Source: a virus
DNA: 39,541 nt
Virus record (IMG/VR): IMGVR_UViG_3300032294_003279
Coordinates: 1 to 39,541 of that record
Strand: one strand, 5' to 3'
Shown: positions 23,700-31,674 of the stretch, in pieces
How the letters are laid out: each line of letters begins with the position of its first letter
How positions within the stretch are numbered: position 1 is the stretch's first letter
Notes under the pieces: model-generated
Database searches by the model: none
Seen by the model: only the letters and a program-made list of their open reading frames with translations
Told to the model about the DNA's origin: nothing
Made by a program: the position numbers and the translations under genes

Positions 23700-24998
23700 T
23701 TACCCCTTTTCGATTGCGTCCAGGAAGCTTACGCCAGGGTCGAGCTTTTCGGTTTTCTCCGGGGCTTGCCCACCGCCAGCGGCTGGGGTCGCTTTGCGGT
23801 ACTCTGACAGATCGGAGCGAAGACCGGTAAGTTCCTGGTTAGTTTTGGCCACGTAATCCTTGAACACCTGGATCATCAAAGGAAGAGAAACAGCCTGATA
23901 GGTCAAAGCCGCCCTCTGCCGATGGTCCAAAGGCTCCGCGTCCAGTTTTTCTGCCTGGGTGCGAAGTTCGTCGATGGTCTTGTTCCACCCGTCGTTACCT
24001 TCGATTTTCTTCAGGATCGGGAGTTGTTCCTGGAACTCGTTCCAAACCTCACCAAAAGCTTTCTTGGCCTCCGCGTCGTACTTGGCGCGTTCGGCCCTTT
24101 CCTGCTCCTCTTCGGCTTTCTCCAAAGCCTGAAGGGTGGCCTGGCTGTCCTTGACCATGGCTTCCCTCCGTGCGTTTAACTGAACAAGCTCGTCGACTTT
24201 CATGCGTACAGCCAGGGCGTCGGCGGCATCCATGTCACCGGTCAATTCCTTAAGCATGGCCCTGCGCTTGGCCCCGTCGGCTTCTGAAACCGTGTCCAAG
24301 ATGGCATTGGGTTTCATCTCGTAGGCTTTGGCGAGGTCAGCGATCGCCTGGGTTGCCGATTTGATCGGCTCCCCGACAGTTGCCTTGTATTCCCGGGTGG
24401 CTTCCAGACGGCTAAACCGAAGCTCGCCCTCCAATTCGTCCCGTTCCTTCTGGAACTGCTCCAACTTGGCCTGAAGGCTCTTGAGCTGGCTGTCGGTCTC
24501 AACGTCCCCGCCTTTCTTCTCAACCGCTTCAGTCCGGTCGGCGATTTTGCCCTCAAAATCCTTGAGCTTGGCTTTGGCGTCACGCAGTTCTTTTGTCAGC
24601 TTGGCGAAGGCGGTTTGGGCTGCCGGCGGAGTGTTTTCGGGCAACTTCTCAGTCTCAACCTTGTTCTCGGTCTCGGCTTCCTTGGCGGCGGCCTCTTTCT
24701 TCTCCTCGACGCCAATCTTCCCAAGCTGGTCCAAAATGGATCCGGGGATTTTCGAAGCGGCTTCTTCAGTGGCTTTAGCCGGCTCGCTTTTCACCGCTTC
24801 CGTCTTGGCGGAAGGTGCGGCGGAAGCCTCGGGCTTCGGAGCCTCAGCTTCGGGGGTCGGGGCTTGGGCGGGAGCCGGGGACTCGTTTGTTCCGAGGGCT
24901 TGGTCCAGGAAGTCCGAAAAGCTGGGCTCCTGGGTTTTGGCGGTAACGGCAGCTTCCGTTTTGGGGGATACTACTTCTTCGGCGGTGGCGGTGGGCAT
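23700..24998 (-). CDS. Scaffold-like head assembly protein
   Basis: This 432-residue protein is rich in Ala, Glu and Lys, with a disordered N-terminal third (Ala/Pro/Glu repeats, about 40-90) and a long coiled-coil-prone centre (about 125-210, 265-320). A shorter C-terminal segment follows: AAGGGQAPEKTEKLDPGVSF, then LDAIEKG. Scaffold proteins of tailed phages have this charged, helical, low-complexity composition and lie between the portal and the major capsid gene, as here, although two LamG-type genes intervene. Some contain a terminal capsid-binding helix, which the end might be. The identification is by composition and position, not family recognition. ATG 24998 lies 7 bases after the upstream gene with a GGAGGAATAG binding site. 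Confidence 0.7.
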   Translation of the reverse strand: MPTATAEEVVSPKTEAAVTAKTQEPSFSDFLDQALGTNESPAPAQAPTPEAEAPKPEASAAPSAKTEAVKSEPAKATEEAASKIPGSILDQLGKIGVEEKKEAAAKEAETENKVETEKLPENTPPAAQTAFAKLTKELRDAKAKLKDFEGKIADRTEAVEKKGGDVETDSQLKSLQAKLEQFQKERDELEGELRFSRLEATREYKATVGEPIKSATQAIADLAKAYEMKPNAILDTVSEADGAKRRAMLKELTGDMDAADALAVRMKVDELVQLNARREAMVKDSQATLQALEKAEEEQERAERAKYDAEAKKAFGEVWNEFQEQLPILKKIEGNDGWNKTIDELRTQAEKLDAEPLDHRQRAALTYQAVSLPLMIQVFKDYVAKTNQELTGLRSDLSEYRKATPAAGGGQAPEKTEKLDPGVSFLDAIEKG

Positions 24999-25004
24999 GG
25001 TGGG

Positions 25005-25292
25005 CTATTCCTCCTGCTTGGCCTCGCTCCAGGGTTCTGGAAGCGGGGCTTGGGGTTTCTTGATCTCCTTCAGCGCCTCGATGTTTCTTAAAGCGTCATA
25101 ATAGCCCTCACGCCTTGCGTTCATTAGGGCGTTGTATTGGATGGAGTCGACCCCGGCGGGAACTCTCGCCTCGATCGGGAGAGCAACATCCTTTAAGACC
25201 TCGAACCCGGCCTTCAAGGCATCGTCGGTTTCCCAAAGCTTTTTCCATTGAATCTGCAAATCTTCGCGTTTGGCCCAGTCTGTGATTTTCAT
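25005..25292 (-). CDS. Small head assembly-region protein, 95 aa
   Basis: This 95-residue protein lies between portal and scaffold. Its first part (ITDWAKREDLQIQWKKLWET) is helical and aromatic, followed by DDALKAGFEVLKDVALPIEA, then YNALMNARREGYYDALRNIE. The end is acidic. Small helical proteins at this place occur in many podoviruses and assist head assembly, but I do not recognise a named family. An AGTCAA/TTGACT hexamer lies just upstream (25311-25316), too near the ATG to be a normal promoter. Confidence 0.65.
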   Translation of the reverse strand: MKITDWAKREDLQIQWKKLWETDDALKAGFEVLKDVALPIEARVPAGVDSIQYNALMNARREGYYDALRNIEALKEIKKPQAPLPEPWSEAKQEE

Positions 25293-25322
25293 ATTCGTAT
25301 GACTCTATTTAGTCAAGACGCT

Positions 25323-27533
25323 TTACGCAAGGCTATTCTGACGGATCTTCTGGGCGGCCTCGGCATCGCGGATGGCCATCCTCTGCTGCGTGTCGGCGAT
25401 CTTGAGCTGCTGGTCGAGCTTTGCGTTCTGCATTTTGATCTGGGCCTCAACCTGGGCTTTCTGTAAGGCCATCGCAGTCTTTGGATCGACCCCGCCTCCC
25501 TGCCCGCCTTGCATCGCCTGGGCCTGGGCTGCGCGACGAGCCTCGGCTTCCATTTGCTTGCCAATGTTCTCGATAGCCTCCCGCATGAGATTAAGAACTT
25601 CCCGGGCAGCCCCCACTTCTTGCTTACGCATAGGATCGCCGGCAAGCTGCTCGAGATGGGCGGTGCTGTGGGGGTATTGGAGTTGGAGGTAACCCATCGC
25701 AACCCTCGGGTCGACCTGGTTTTGCTGAAGCGCCTGGAGAAAGCGCATCGCATCTTCGAGATGAACCTTGGCGTGAACTGCGTGATTCTCGCCGGGGTTA
25801 ACGCTGACCCCGCGTCCGCCCTGCATGGTGCTGTTCTCAAGCTCCGCAATCTTAGCATCGACAGGGATACGCTCCTGCTCGGTTTTGGGGAGGTAACGGT
25901 CGACTTGGTCGTAACCGACCCTGGCCGCCACGCGGTCACGAATCAGATTGCGCTGACCGATTTCGTCAAACCTGGGGAGAATCTGCAAGAACTCGTTAAA
26001 GGCCAAGATGCGGGCTCCGGGGCTTCCGGCTCCCACGGCACGGACGGCATTGACCCGGTAGACCTTCTGGACGGCCTCCCAAGGAACGCCTCGGGCTTCC
26101 AGCCGCTTACGGAAATCAAGGGCCTCCCGGCCACCCGGCTCGTCCGATCGGTATTTGACGGTGGAAAGCCGGCGAAACATTTCGGAAAGGAGTTTCTGCC
26201 AGGGCGTGTAATAAAGGTTCATAGCCTGGGTCCCCAGGATCGACTGCTGGGCAAGCTGAGCCTGGACTTCGGTGGCGGTCCTGGCATCGCCTTCGGGCAT
26301 CACCTGCTTCTGGTTGTAGGTCCCGGTGTTGTTTTGCCGGACAACTTCCAAATCACGGACGATCGGAAGAACGTTGCCGGCGAGATTGGGCATGGCCTTG
26401 TCGACCACGTTGATGCCGGGAGGAAGCACGGACAGCGGTCCGTTGTACATCAAGGTCAGATTGCTGACGTCCTCCCCGGTCGCAGGCTGGATCATCAGGG
26501 CGGAGGAAAGCATCGCGCCGTCGACGACGGCGTTGCGAAGGCGGTTGGACAGCTGGACAAAGGGGAAAAGCTTGTACCCAAGCCCGCGGACAGAATGTAA
26601 AAGTCCGTTGGTGCCAATCCCGTAAGCGAAAAGGCAGAACGCCTCGTTGGCGTGTTTGAATCGGCTTGGCTTCTTGAAAAGAAAATCGCTCTCACTTCCC
26701 GCCCTGGTTCCGATGTAGTGAGAAATGGTTCCGTCAAACTCTTTCACAAAATAGTGAACGCAACGGACTACTTTGGAGCGGGCATGGGAATACGTGAGAT
26801 CGTTGTTCTTAAGTTCCTCCTGGAGTTTCTCCCAATCGCGGCCTGTCGCTTTGTCTGTCTCGGAAGCGAGAAGGATGGTCTTGCGGGTCTCTTCAACATT
26901 CCAACCAAGCTCTTTGGCGACCTTGGGATTTTCGATAAAGCCGTACAACTCTCCGACTAAAAAATTTCTCTCGATGACCGCAATATCAAATTTGGAGTCT
27001 GAGGCCGGGGTTCCCCGCGGTACCTTGAAATCCTTGAGTCCACAAACATTCCACTGCCAGTTGCGGTTATCTTCGAAATAGGTAAAGCCGACGCCGTACG
27101 CAACAAACTGGTGGGAAAGAAGCTGTTGCTTGTAGAAAAACTCATCCCAGTCCGTGACGGTGCGATGAAACTCTTCCGAGATAATCTGCTCCCACTCCAC
27201 CCGCTCGGACGGATCGCCAAACGAGGTTTTGACCTGGGCAAGCTGAGGGACGGAGTTAACCAAATCAGAGTACGCGGAAAGCGATGTTTCCAAAGCTGCT
27301 GCCGCCTCACCAAAATTAAGGTTGGCGCGATACCCCTGGCCAAGGGCCTTTAACTGGCTGGGGGAATACGGGGGCTCCCCGTCCAACATCGACTGAATTT
27401 TTTGCCGATCGATGGCCGCAGCGTCGTCAGCCTGGCGCATCGCCATGTAAATGGCATGTGCGCTTTTAGAGTCCTTAATCCTTGTCTTGGGGGCTTTTCC
27501 GGACTCGGAGATTGTTTCGAGTTCGATTGACAC
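25323..27533 (-). CDS. Portal protein
   Basis: This 736-residue protein is probably the portal, the dodecamer at the head vertex through which DNA enters and leaves. The size fits podovirus (P22/T7-type) portals. Signs are the N-terminal helical region, the segment WDEFFYKQQLLSHQFVAYGV, then GFTYFEDNRNWQWNVCGLKD, a long central domain with NRLRNAVVDGAMLSSALMIQ, a large C-terminal helical part (LNLMREAIENIGKQMEAEAR), and a Gln/Ala-rich tail (VEAQIKMQNAKLDQQLKIAD). The position right after large terminase is standard. It starts with GTG at 27533; the Shine-Dalgarno is weak, so translation may depend on coupling. The terminase stop is 32 bases away, and a TCTTGACG sequence overlaps that stop. 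A plus-strand frame of 363 residues here is a shadow. Confidence 0.85.
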   Translation of the reverse strand: MSIELETISESGKAPKTRIKDSKSAHAIYMAMRQADDAAAIDRQKIQSMLDGEPPYSPSQLKALGQGYRANLNFGEAAAALETSLSAYSDLVNSVPQLAQVKTSFGDPSERVEWEQIISEEFHRTVTDWDEFFYKQQLLSHQFVAYGVGFTYFEDNRNWQWNVCGLKDFKVPRGTPASDSKFDIAVIERNFLVGELYGFIENPKVAKELGWNVEETRKTILLASETDKATGRDWEKLQEELKNNDLTYSHARSKVVRCVHYFVKEFDGTISHYIGTRAGSESDFLFKKPSRFKHANEAFCLFAYGIGTNGLLHSVRGLGYKLFPFVQLSNRLRNAVVDGAMLSSALMIQPATGEDVSNLTLMYNGPLSVLPPGINVVDKAMPNLAGNVLPIVRDLEVVRQNNTGTYNQKQVMPEGDARTATEVQAQLAQQSILGTQAMNLYYTPWQKLLSEMFRRLSTVKYRSDEPGGREALDFRKRLEARGVPWEAVQKVYRVNAVRAVGAGSPGARILAFNEFLQILPRFDEIGQRNLIRDRVAARVGYDQVDRYLPKTEQERIPVDAKIAELENSTMQGGRGVSVNPGENHAVHAKVHLEDAMRFLQALQQNQVDPRVAMGYLQLQYPHSTAHLEQLAGDPMRKQEVGAAREVLNLMREAIENIGKQMEAEARRAAQAQAMQGGQGGGVDPKTAMALQKAQVEAQIKMQNAKLDQQLKIADTQQRMAIRDAEAAQKIRQNSLA

Positions 27534-27565
27534 GTCTTCGCGATTCTAACACTGACCTCGAATCG

Positions 27566-29299
27566 TCAAGAGACACCCCAACTTGCCCCCAAAAGCTGCC
27601 GGTCCTGGTACGAAGCCACGTCCAATTTGCGGGCTTGCTTAAGCCAGTCCTTGCCACGGTTGGCCGCCAGCTTGCCCCCAGACACGGCCCCAAGGCGTTG
27701 CCGGCAAAGGTCGACCAAAAGACAGGCCGCATCCGCTAAGTCGGGGGACTTCCCCATCCTGGCCTTCATGTCCTTCTTGGGTTCCACGACCAGCTTCCCC
27801 CCGGACATGGTGCTGTATTTTCGAGAAGTAAGCTCTCGAGCCAGTTCCGGGGTGATTCCCTTAAGCTGGTTGCCACGGAGAAACTCCACCCCCACCCACC
27901 AAAGCTCGCTGACCCGGTTGCTGAACTTTTCGTTGCCCTTGATCGGGGAAACCACGCTTAACGGAAGCTCTGTGGGTTTTTCGCCGAACTTCACCCGGAA
28001 GATCCGGTTGCTCCAGGTCTCGCTTAAAATGTCGCAAAACGGATCGCCGGCTCCGGTGGCGTCAATCGCCAGATGCTCGGGCTTAATGCCCTCCCTTTCG
28101 CAAATTTCACGGACCATCCTGGCAATTTGAAAGTTTCTCGGCTCATTGGCCTTCGTGGCGTCTTCCCGCAGAATGTGAGCTTTCTCAAAACAAATGGTGG
28201 TCAGGCCCAGGTCGCTCTTGCCGTAACTGCCGACGTAAAGAACCGACCTGTCCCCGCCGTTGGTAAACGCCGGGTCAAAACCAGCCACCCGTGTCGGCTG
28301 CCCGTCCCACTTGGGCAAAGCCTCTCCTTCGAATTTCCGGATGTCGGCCTCGCTGTAAATGTTCTGCTCAGCGCCAACGGGCGCAGGGAACGACCGGATA
28401 AACCGCCAGTAGGAAAGACTATTTTCCCCTTGAAACTCCCTGGCTTCCCGCAGTTGCCGGGAAGTTAACAAAAACGGCCACTGGTCATCGGCATCGAGGT
28501 TGGGCGTTCTCTCGCCGTCCAGGTGGACACAGTAGCCACGGGAGGTCTCCCAGCCGTCCATATCGGCGTTGACGCTGTTCCAGGTATTGGTCGGAGTGAT
28601 GAACTGGCCGAATGGGTCGTAGGCGGAGGCAAAGTTACCGAGAGCGATGCACTGGAAGAACGGATTGGAGTCCAGGTTGTGGATGGCCTCGAAGATCGCC
28701 GGGGAGACGTCCGTGGCCTCGTCGACCAAAAGGAGCACCCGCTTGTTCTTTAGCCCGATCAGCTTCTCGGTTGCTTCCTTTTCCTTGTCCTTGGCCGACG
28801 GGATCAGGGTGATGGAAGACCGGTCGCTACCGGCCTCGTCCAGAATCAGCTTTCCCATCGAATCGACAATCCGGCCAGGTAAGCCCGGGATCTGCAAATG
28901 CCGTTCCCGGATCACACCCCACATCCGCTTTCTGGCCTCTCGGACGGATGTCGTGGTAACCAGGACAAGGGTGTTGAAGGGGTCGCAAAGCCAATTGACC
29001 AATCCCCAGATCCCGATGCAGTGGGTCTTGCTGGAAGACTTGGGCCCGGAGATCCCAAGGTAATTCCATTTGCAGGCTTCCTCGAAAATCCGCTCGGCCC
29101 AGGGGTTCCACTGAAAGCCGTTTTTGTTCTTCTTGGCGTCGTAGGGCCAAAGGAGCTCCACTACCCGCCTGAAATGCCCGTATTTCCCAAGGCCTCCAAC
29201 CTCCGGGCCGTAGTTTTCCCGGAATCCCATTAGCTCAATCGTGACCTCGGTGGTGCCAATTGGCCAAATCCGCCCGTATTTTTCAAAGCCTTCAGCCAT
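27566..29299 (-). CDS. Terminase large subunit
   Basis: This 577-residue DNA-packaging motor protein has a clear ATPase and nuclease. Walker A is GISGPKSSSKT (82-92) and Walker B with catalytic Glu is LLLVDEATDVS (189-199). The C-terminal RNase H-like nuclease has acidic residues in GFDPAF (D342), AIDATGAGD (D413) and SPDLADAA (D520, D523). It pumps DNA into the prohead at the portal and cuts the concatemer. The usual small subunit was not identified next to it; the control region lies upstream instead, and none of the small proteins in the window is clearly a small terminase. It is the first gene of the left arm, preceded by tandem TGTCAAGATT-type motifs at 29325-29345. Confidence 0.93.
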   Translation of the reverse strand: MAEGFEKYGRIWPIGTTEVTIELMGFRENYGPEVGGLGKYGHFRRVVELLWPYDAKKNKNGFQWNPWAERIFEEACKWNYLGISGPKSSSKTHCIGIWGLVNWLCDPFNTLVLVTTTSVREARKRMWGVIRERHLQIPGLPGRIVDSMGKLILDEAGSDRSSITLIPSAKDKEKEATEKLIGLKNKRVLLLVDEATDVSPAIFEAIHNLDSNPFFQCIALGNFASAYDPFGQFITPTNTWNSVNADMDGWETSRGYCVHLDGERTPNLDADDQWPFLLTSRQLREAREFQGENSLSYWRFIRSFPAPVGAEQNIYSEADIRKFEGEALPKWDGQPTRVAGFDPAFTNGGDRSVLYVGSYGKSDLGLTTICFEKAHILREDATKANEPRNFQIARMVREICEREGIKPEHLAIDATGAGDPFCDILSETWSNRIFRVKFGEKPTELPLSVVSPIKGNEKFSNRVSELWWVGVEFLRGNQLKGITPELARELTSRKYSTMSGGKLVVEPKKDMKARMGKSPDLADAACLLVDLCRQRLGAVSGGKLAANRGKDWLKQARKLDVASYQDRQLLGASWGVS

Positions 29300-29324
29300 A
29301 ACCCAATGGGAAAACCATAGGATT

Positions 29325-29345
29325 TGTCAAGATTCCGTCAAGATT
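29325..29345. repeat. Tandem TGTCAAGATT-type motifs, left side
   Basis: TGTCAAGATT (29325-29334) and CGTCAAGATT (29336-29345) are spaced 11 bases apart, one helical turn. On the minus strand they give TTGACA and TTGACG, -35-like hexamers upstream of the terminase gene; TTGACG with a 16-base spacer is followed by TATGGT. This looks like an operator overlapping a promoter for the late arm. Confidence 0.55.
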
Positions 29346-29523
29346 TTTTGGTCGATTTCTATAATTTGTTGATCTTTAACTACTTCCCAAAGCTGCACAT
29401 TGAGCTAACGACCCGTCCATGTAAGTCACTAACTTCCAACTATTTCCATTAACTCCTTCAGTTAGAGTAAATTACCTGTGCAACCTGGGAAATGCAATCG
29501 GCAACAATAAGCAAAGATTTCTG

Positions 29524-29552
29524 TTGACTCATGTCAAGATTGTCAAGATACT
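29524..29552 (+). promoter_or_regulatory. Candidate integrase promoter
   Basis: On the plus strand TTGACT (29524-29529), a 17-base spacer and GATACT (29547-29552) make a good sigma-70-like promoter 20 bases upstream of the integrase ATG. The spacer and -10 overlap two copies of the TGTCAAGATT-type motif, so a protein bound there would block transcription. Confidence 0.5.
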
Positions 29553-29563
29553 GTGTCAAGATT
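29532..29563. repeat. Triple TGTCAAGAT repeat before the integrase
   Basis: Three copies of TGTCAAGAT lie at 29532, 29541 and 29554, spaced 9 and 13 bases. The first two are back to back. They cover the spacer and -10 of the candidate integrase promoter and reach to 8 bases before the ATG. Together with the pair at 29325-29345 and the copy at 993, this is the clearest repeated control element in the window. Confidence 0.65.
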
Positions 29564-29571
29564 CTAACACC

Positions 29572-30798
29572 ATGAAACCGATTATTATTCAGAAGGGCTG
29601 GGCCAAGGTCAGAATTTACGAGTGCCCTCTTCGTCGGGGAGACGAGGAATACATGACCTACATCATCTCCTGGTACATCGGGAAAAAGCGCATGCGCCGG
29701 GGCATGGCATCGCTCGAACTGGCCAAACGCGAGGCCAAGGCAATTGCCGAACAATTGGCCGACGGCTCAGCCACGACCACCGAGATCACGCAGAAAGAAC
29801 TCCAGTACTACCGCCAGTGCGAAAACATGCTCAACGGCGTCCCGCTGGACCGGGTGGTTCGTTCCTGGGTCGAGCAGAATCCCAAGGAGGTCAAACAGGT
29901 CAGACTCAAGGAGCTGGTCGAAGAGTTTCTCAAGCGCAACGATGCCGACCCCAACCTTTCGAAATCGCAAAAGCTGACCATACGGCATCACCTGACCAGG
30001 TTCTCGGAAAGGATGAACCGCCCGATCTCCGTCATCACCCCCAAGGACATCGACGAATATCTCGATGACCCCCAGTACGCCCCAAGGACACGGCACAATC
30101 ACCGTGCGTCCATTATCGTCCTCTTCAATTACGCCAGACGCAAAGGCTACTTGATGGAAGACAAGCGGCACGCAGCCGAGAAATCCGAAGAAATCCGTTT
30201 CAAGCGTCCCGACGTGGAGATCTATTCCCCAGAACAGGCCGAGGCCATGTTGCAACTGGCCGAATCCAAGCTCATCCCGGCCTTGGCTATTGGCCTCTTT
30301 TCGGGCGTTCGCACCGCCGAGTTATGCCGGCTTAGCTGGGAGGACATTGATTGGGTCGGGGGTAACATCCGTTTGGACCGAAACATCACCAAGACCAACC
30401 AATCCCGTCTTGTTCCCCTCCTCCCGAATCTTGCCGAGTGGCTTGCTCCGTACAAAGGCAAGAAGGGGAATATCATGGCCTCGATGGGAACCAAGGAGCC
30501 GACCCGCTTTATCAGCCCTTGGCTCACCAAGACAGACAACCCCAAGCTCCCGCAGAAGTGGATCGATAACGGAATGCGTCACAGTTTTGCTTCTTACTAT
30601 CTTGCCTATACGCAAGACGCGGCCAGGACAGCCCTGGCCTGCGGACACTCGGTAAGCATGTTGATGGGCACTTATAAAACGGTGTCTCTCAACGGGGTGT
30701 CCATAACCCAGGAGGTGGCCAAGCGATATTTTGAGATCCGCCCGGTGGCGGCAGAAAATATCGTCCCAATCAGGCATGCCAAATCAAAGAAAGCCTAA
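29572..30798 (+). CDS. Tyrosine recombinase (phage integrase)
   Basis: From ATG 29572 the 408-residue protein has a SAM-like N-terminal core-binding domain (about 105-190) and a C-terminal catalytic domain. Catalytic residues are Arg in FSGVRTAEL (R247), Lys in ITKTNQSRLVP (K274), Arg in DNGMRHSFASY (R336, followed by H337), His in CGHS (H359) and the nucleophile Tyr in MGTYKTV (Y368). The first position of the usual H-x-x-R motif is Asn (N333) here, a tolerated change in some integrases. RHSFASY and the later EVAKRYFEIRP are typical of a group I associate with Verrucomicrobia, but I cannot test this. A TTG 48 bases upstream is in frame but lies in the repeats and is not the start. The enzyme inserts and removes the phage genome, so the phage is likely temperate. 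Confidence 0.92.
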   Translation: MKPIIIQKGWAKVRIYECPLRRGDEEYMTYIISWYIGKKRMRRGMASLELAKREAKAIAEQLADGSATTTEITQKELQYYRQCENMLNGVPLDRVVRSWVEQNPKEVKQVRLKELVEEFLKRNDADPNLSKSQKLTIRHHLTRFSERMNRPISVITPKDIDEYLDDPQYAPRTRHNHRASIIVLFNYARRKGYLMEDKRHAAEKSEEIRFKRPDVEIYSPEQAEAMLQLAESKLIPALAIGLFSGVRTAELCRLSWEDIDWVGGNIRLDRNITKTNQSRLVPLLPNLAEWLAPYKGKKGNIMASMGTKEPTRFISPWLTKTDNPKLPQKWIDNGMRHSFASYYLAYTQDAARTALACGHSVSMLMGTYKTVSLNGVSITQEVAKRYFEIRPVAAENIVPIRHAKSKKA

Positions 30799-30949
30799 CC
30801 AGACCACGGCGACCTTCACCATACCCAAGCATCTTTTAACTTGGGTACAGTCGGAGGCTACGAAGCGGGGGCAATCGACCTCTGAGTATATTCGGGGTTT
30901 GCTCCTTAAACAGTGGGACAAAGCTTCCGAAACTAAAAAAGAAAAATAA
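30776..30949 (+). CDS. Small ribbon-helix-helix protein A, 57 aa
   Basis: The start ATG 30776 overlaps the integrase 3' end by 23 bases; a longer in-frame start at 30731 lies deeper in that gene. The 57-residue product has a disordered N-terminus, then a strand TATFTIPKH and two helices (LLTWVQSEATKRG, then STSEYIRGLLLKQWD), the order of a ribbon-helix-helix (Arc/CopG-type) DNA-binding fold. These proteins act as dimers or tetramers on short, closely spaced operators. It is a candidate for binding the TGTCAAGATT motifs upstream of the integrase. A second such protein is encoded 132 bases on. The end is Lys/Glu-rich. Confidence 0.75.
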   Translation: MPNQRKPNQTTATFTIPKHLLTWVQSEATKRGQSTSEYIRGLLLKQWDKASETKKEK

Positions 30950-31080
30950 TAGCCTAAAAGGGATAAGGTTTATTGCGGATTAGGTGGCGTATAATTGGCG
31001 CATTTGTTAAGTATAAGTAGCGTATTTATAAGTATTTACGCTCTTGCCAATAAATACTTGAGCTACTAAGATTCCCCCTT
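30950..31080 (+). promoter_or_regulatory. Early-arm control region with TATAAT box and inverted repeat
   Basis: TATAAT (30990-30995) is a perfect -10; the best -35 at 17 or 18 bases is weak (GGTTTA or GTTTAT). Downstream, AAGTA occurs three times, and AAGTATTTA (31030-31038) pairs perfectly with TAAATACTT (31051-31059) across 12 bases. This is a plausible operator or binding site for a repressor of the early genes. There is no T tract to make it a terminator. No open frame was seen here. Confidence 0.45.
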
Positions 31081-31260
31081 GTGAAAAGGGGATTCCACGA
31101 CAATAAAGCAGAAAAAACCAACCTGCTCCTCCCCAGTAAACTAAAAATCAGGACTCTGGACCAGGCGAGGAAGGAGGGCGTCTCAATGTCGCAACTCGTG
31201 CGAAAACTTTTGGAGAGCTATTTGGCGGAAGCGGCAAAAGCCGAAAAAATAAAAATGTAA
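31081..31260 (+). CDS. Small ribbon-helix-helix protein B, 59 aa
   Basis: A GTG-start frame of 59 codons plus stop fits a second ribbon-helix-helix protein. The strand is KTNLLLPSKL, then helix 1 RTLDQARKEG, then helix 2 SMSQLVRKLLESYLAE, and a Lys-rich end. It parallels protein A. The GTG at 31081 is the only upstream start in frame before a stop at 31051. There is no good Shine-Dalgarno; the start codon sits in the loop of a small inverted repeat (CCCCTT and AAGGGG, about 31075-31090). An ATG at 31186 is internal to the domain and would destroy the fold. Its length is below common gene-calling cut-offs, so it is easily missed. Likely a DNA-binding regulator; its target is unknown. Confidence 0.6.
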   Translation: MKRGFHDNKAEKTNLLLPSKLKIRTLDQARKEGVSMSQLVRKLLESYLAEAAKAEKIKM

Positions 31261-31320
31261 AAAAAAAGAAGAAATTACTTGCCATGTATGCGCTGACGCT
31301 TACACCTAGTCGCCTCTCAC

Positions 31321-31629
31321 ATGAGACTTACCCTCGAAACTAAGTCGGTTAGGATTTTTACCCAACCCAGCGGCCATTTGGCCGTGGAGCTGGAGCCCAT
31401 CGGAGAAGACGGTTGGCCGAAGGATCTTCCGAGTGAAAACATCTACACAATCTCCGAGCTAACCAAACGTCTCGGAGTTTCTCGTCGCACAATCTACAGC
31501 TATTTTCGTCGGCACCATAATCCCCTCCCCCACTCGAAAGCGGGGGGCCGTCCGCGTGTGACCGAATCGGATTTGATGTCCTGGCTCTCCAGGGAAAAGA
31601 CCAAAGCCAAGATCGTGAGCATCGTATGA
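31321..31629 (+). CDS. Helix-turn-helix protein, excisionase-like
   Basis: The 102-residue product has a beta-rich N-terminus (1-35) and a winged-helix/MerR-type helix-turn-helix: YTISELTKRLGVSRRTIYSY, then FRRHHNPLPHSKAGGRPRVT, then ESDLMSWLS. This pattern (sensor helix S-E-L-T-K-R-L-G-V-S-R-R-T-I-Y, followed by a wing and an anchoring helix) is the helix-turn-helix_17 type found in excisionases and phage regulators. It may be the Xis partner of the integrase or a repressor. It is encoded before the replication operon and on the same strand. No good Shine-Dalgarno lies before ATG 31321. Confidence 0.72.
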   Translation: MRLTLETKSVRIFTQPSGHLAVELEPIGEDGWPKDLPSENIYTISELTKRLGVSRRTIYSYFRRHHNPLPHSKAGGRPRVTESDLMSWLSREKTKAKIVSIV

Positions 31630-31674
31630 TTTCAACCCAAATAAAAAAGAGGGCTGTCGCAAAGAAAGGAATGA

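Larger units (their letters stand above)
29300..29571. promoter_or_regulatory. Divergent control region between the two arms
   Basis: This 272-base AT-rich gap separates the leftward late arm from the rightward integrase arm. It holds two copies of the TGTCAAGATT-type motif at the left end and three at the right end, with a candidate promoter at each end. The middle (about 29346-29520) shows no open frame or strong hairpin. A phage attachment site near the integrase is expected but cannot be identified without host sequence. Confidence 0.6.

Noticed and set aside
25311-25316. TTGACT as promoter of the 95-aa gene
   Set aside because: It is only 18 bases upstream of the ATG, so the -10 would overlap the start codon.
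25509-26600. A 363-aa plus-strand frame over the portal gene
   Set aside because: It lies wholly opposite the portal coding frame, has no domain sense and is a by-product of GC-biased codon use.
29346-29520. tRNA or other small RNA gene in the control region
   Set aside because: No cloverleaf arms or T-loop sequence were found by eye.
29524-29571. TTG start giving 16 extra integrase residues
   Set aside because: These bases are the repeat and promoter region; the ATG at 29572 gives a sensible N-terminus.
29458-29754. A 98-aa minus-strand frame across the control region
   Set aside because: It overlaps the integrase start antisense and the repeats; no binding site or domain.
31030-31059. 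Terminator after the integrase
   Set aside because: The 9-bp stem is AT-rich and not followed by a T tract, so termination is unlikely.
30950-31080. CRISPR-like or iteron origin array
   Set aside because: The AAGTA repeats are very short and irregular and there are no spacers; better read as an operator region.
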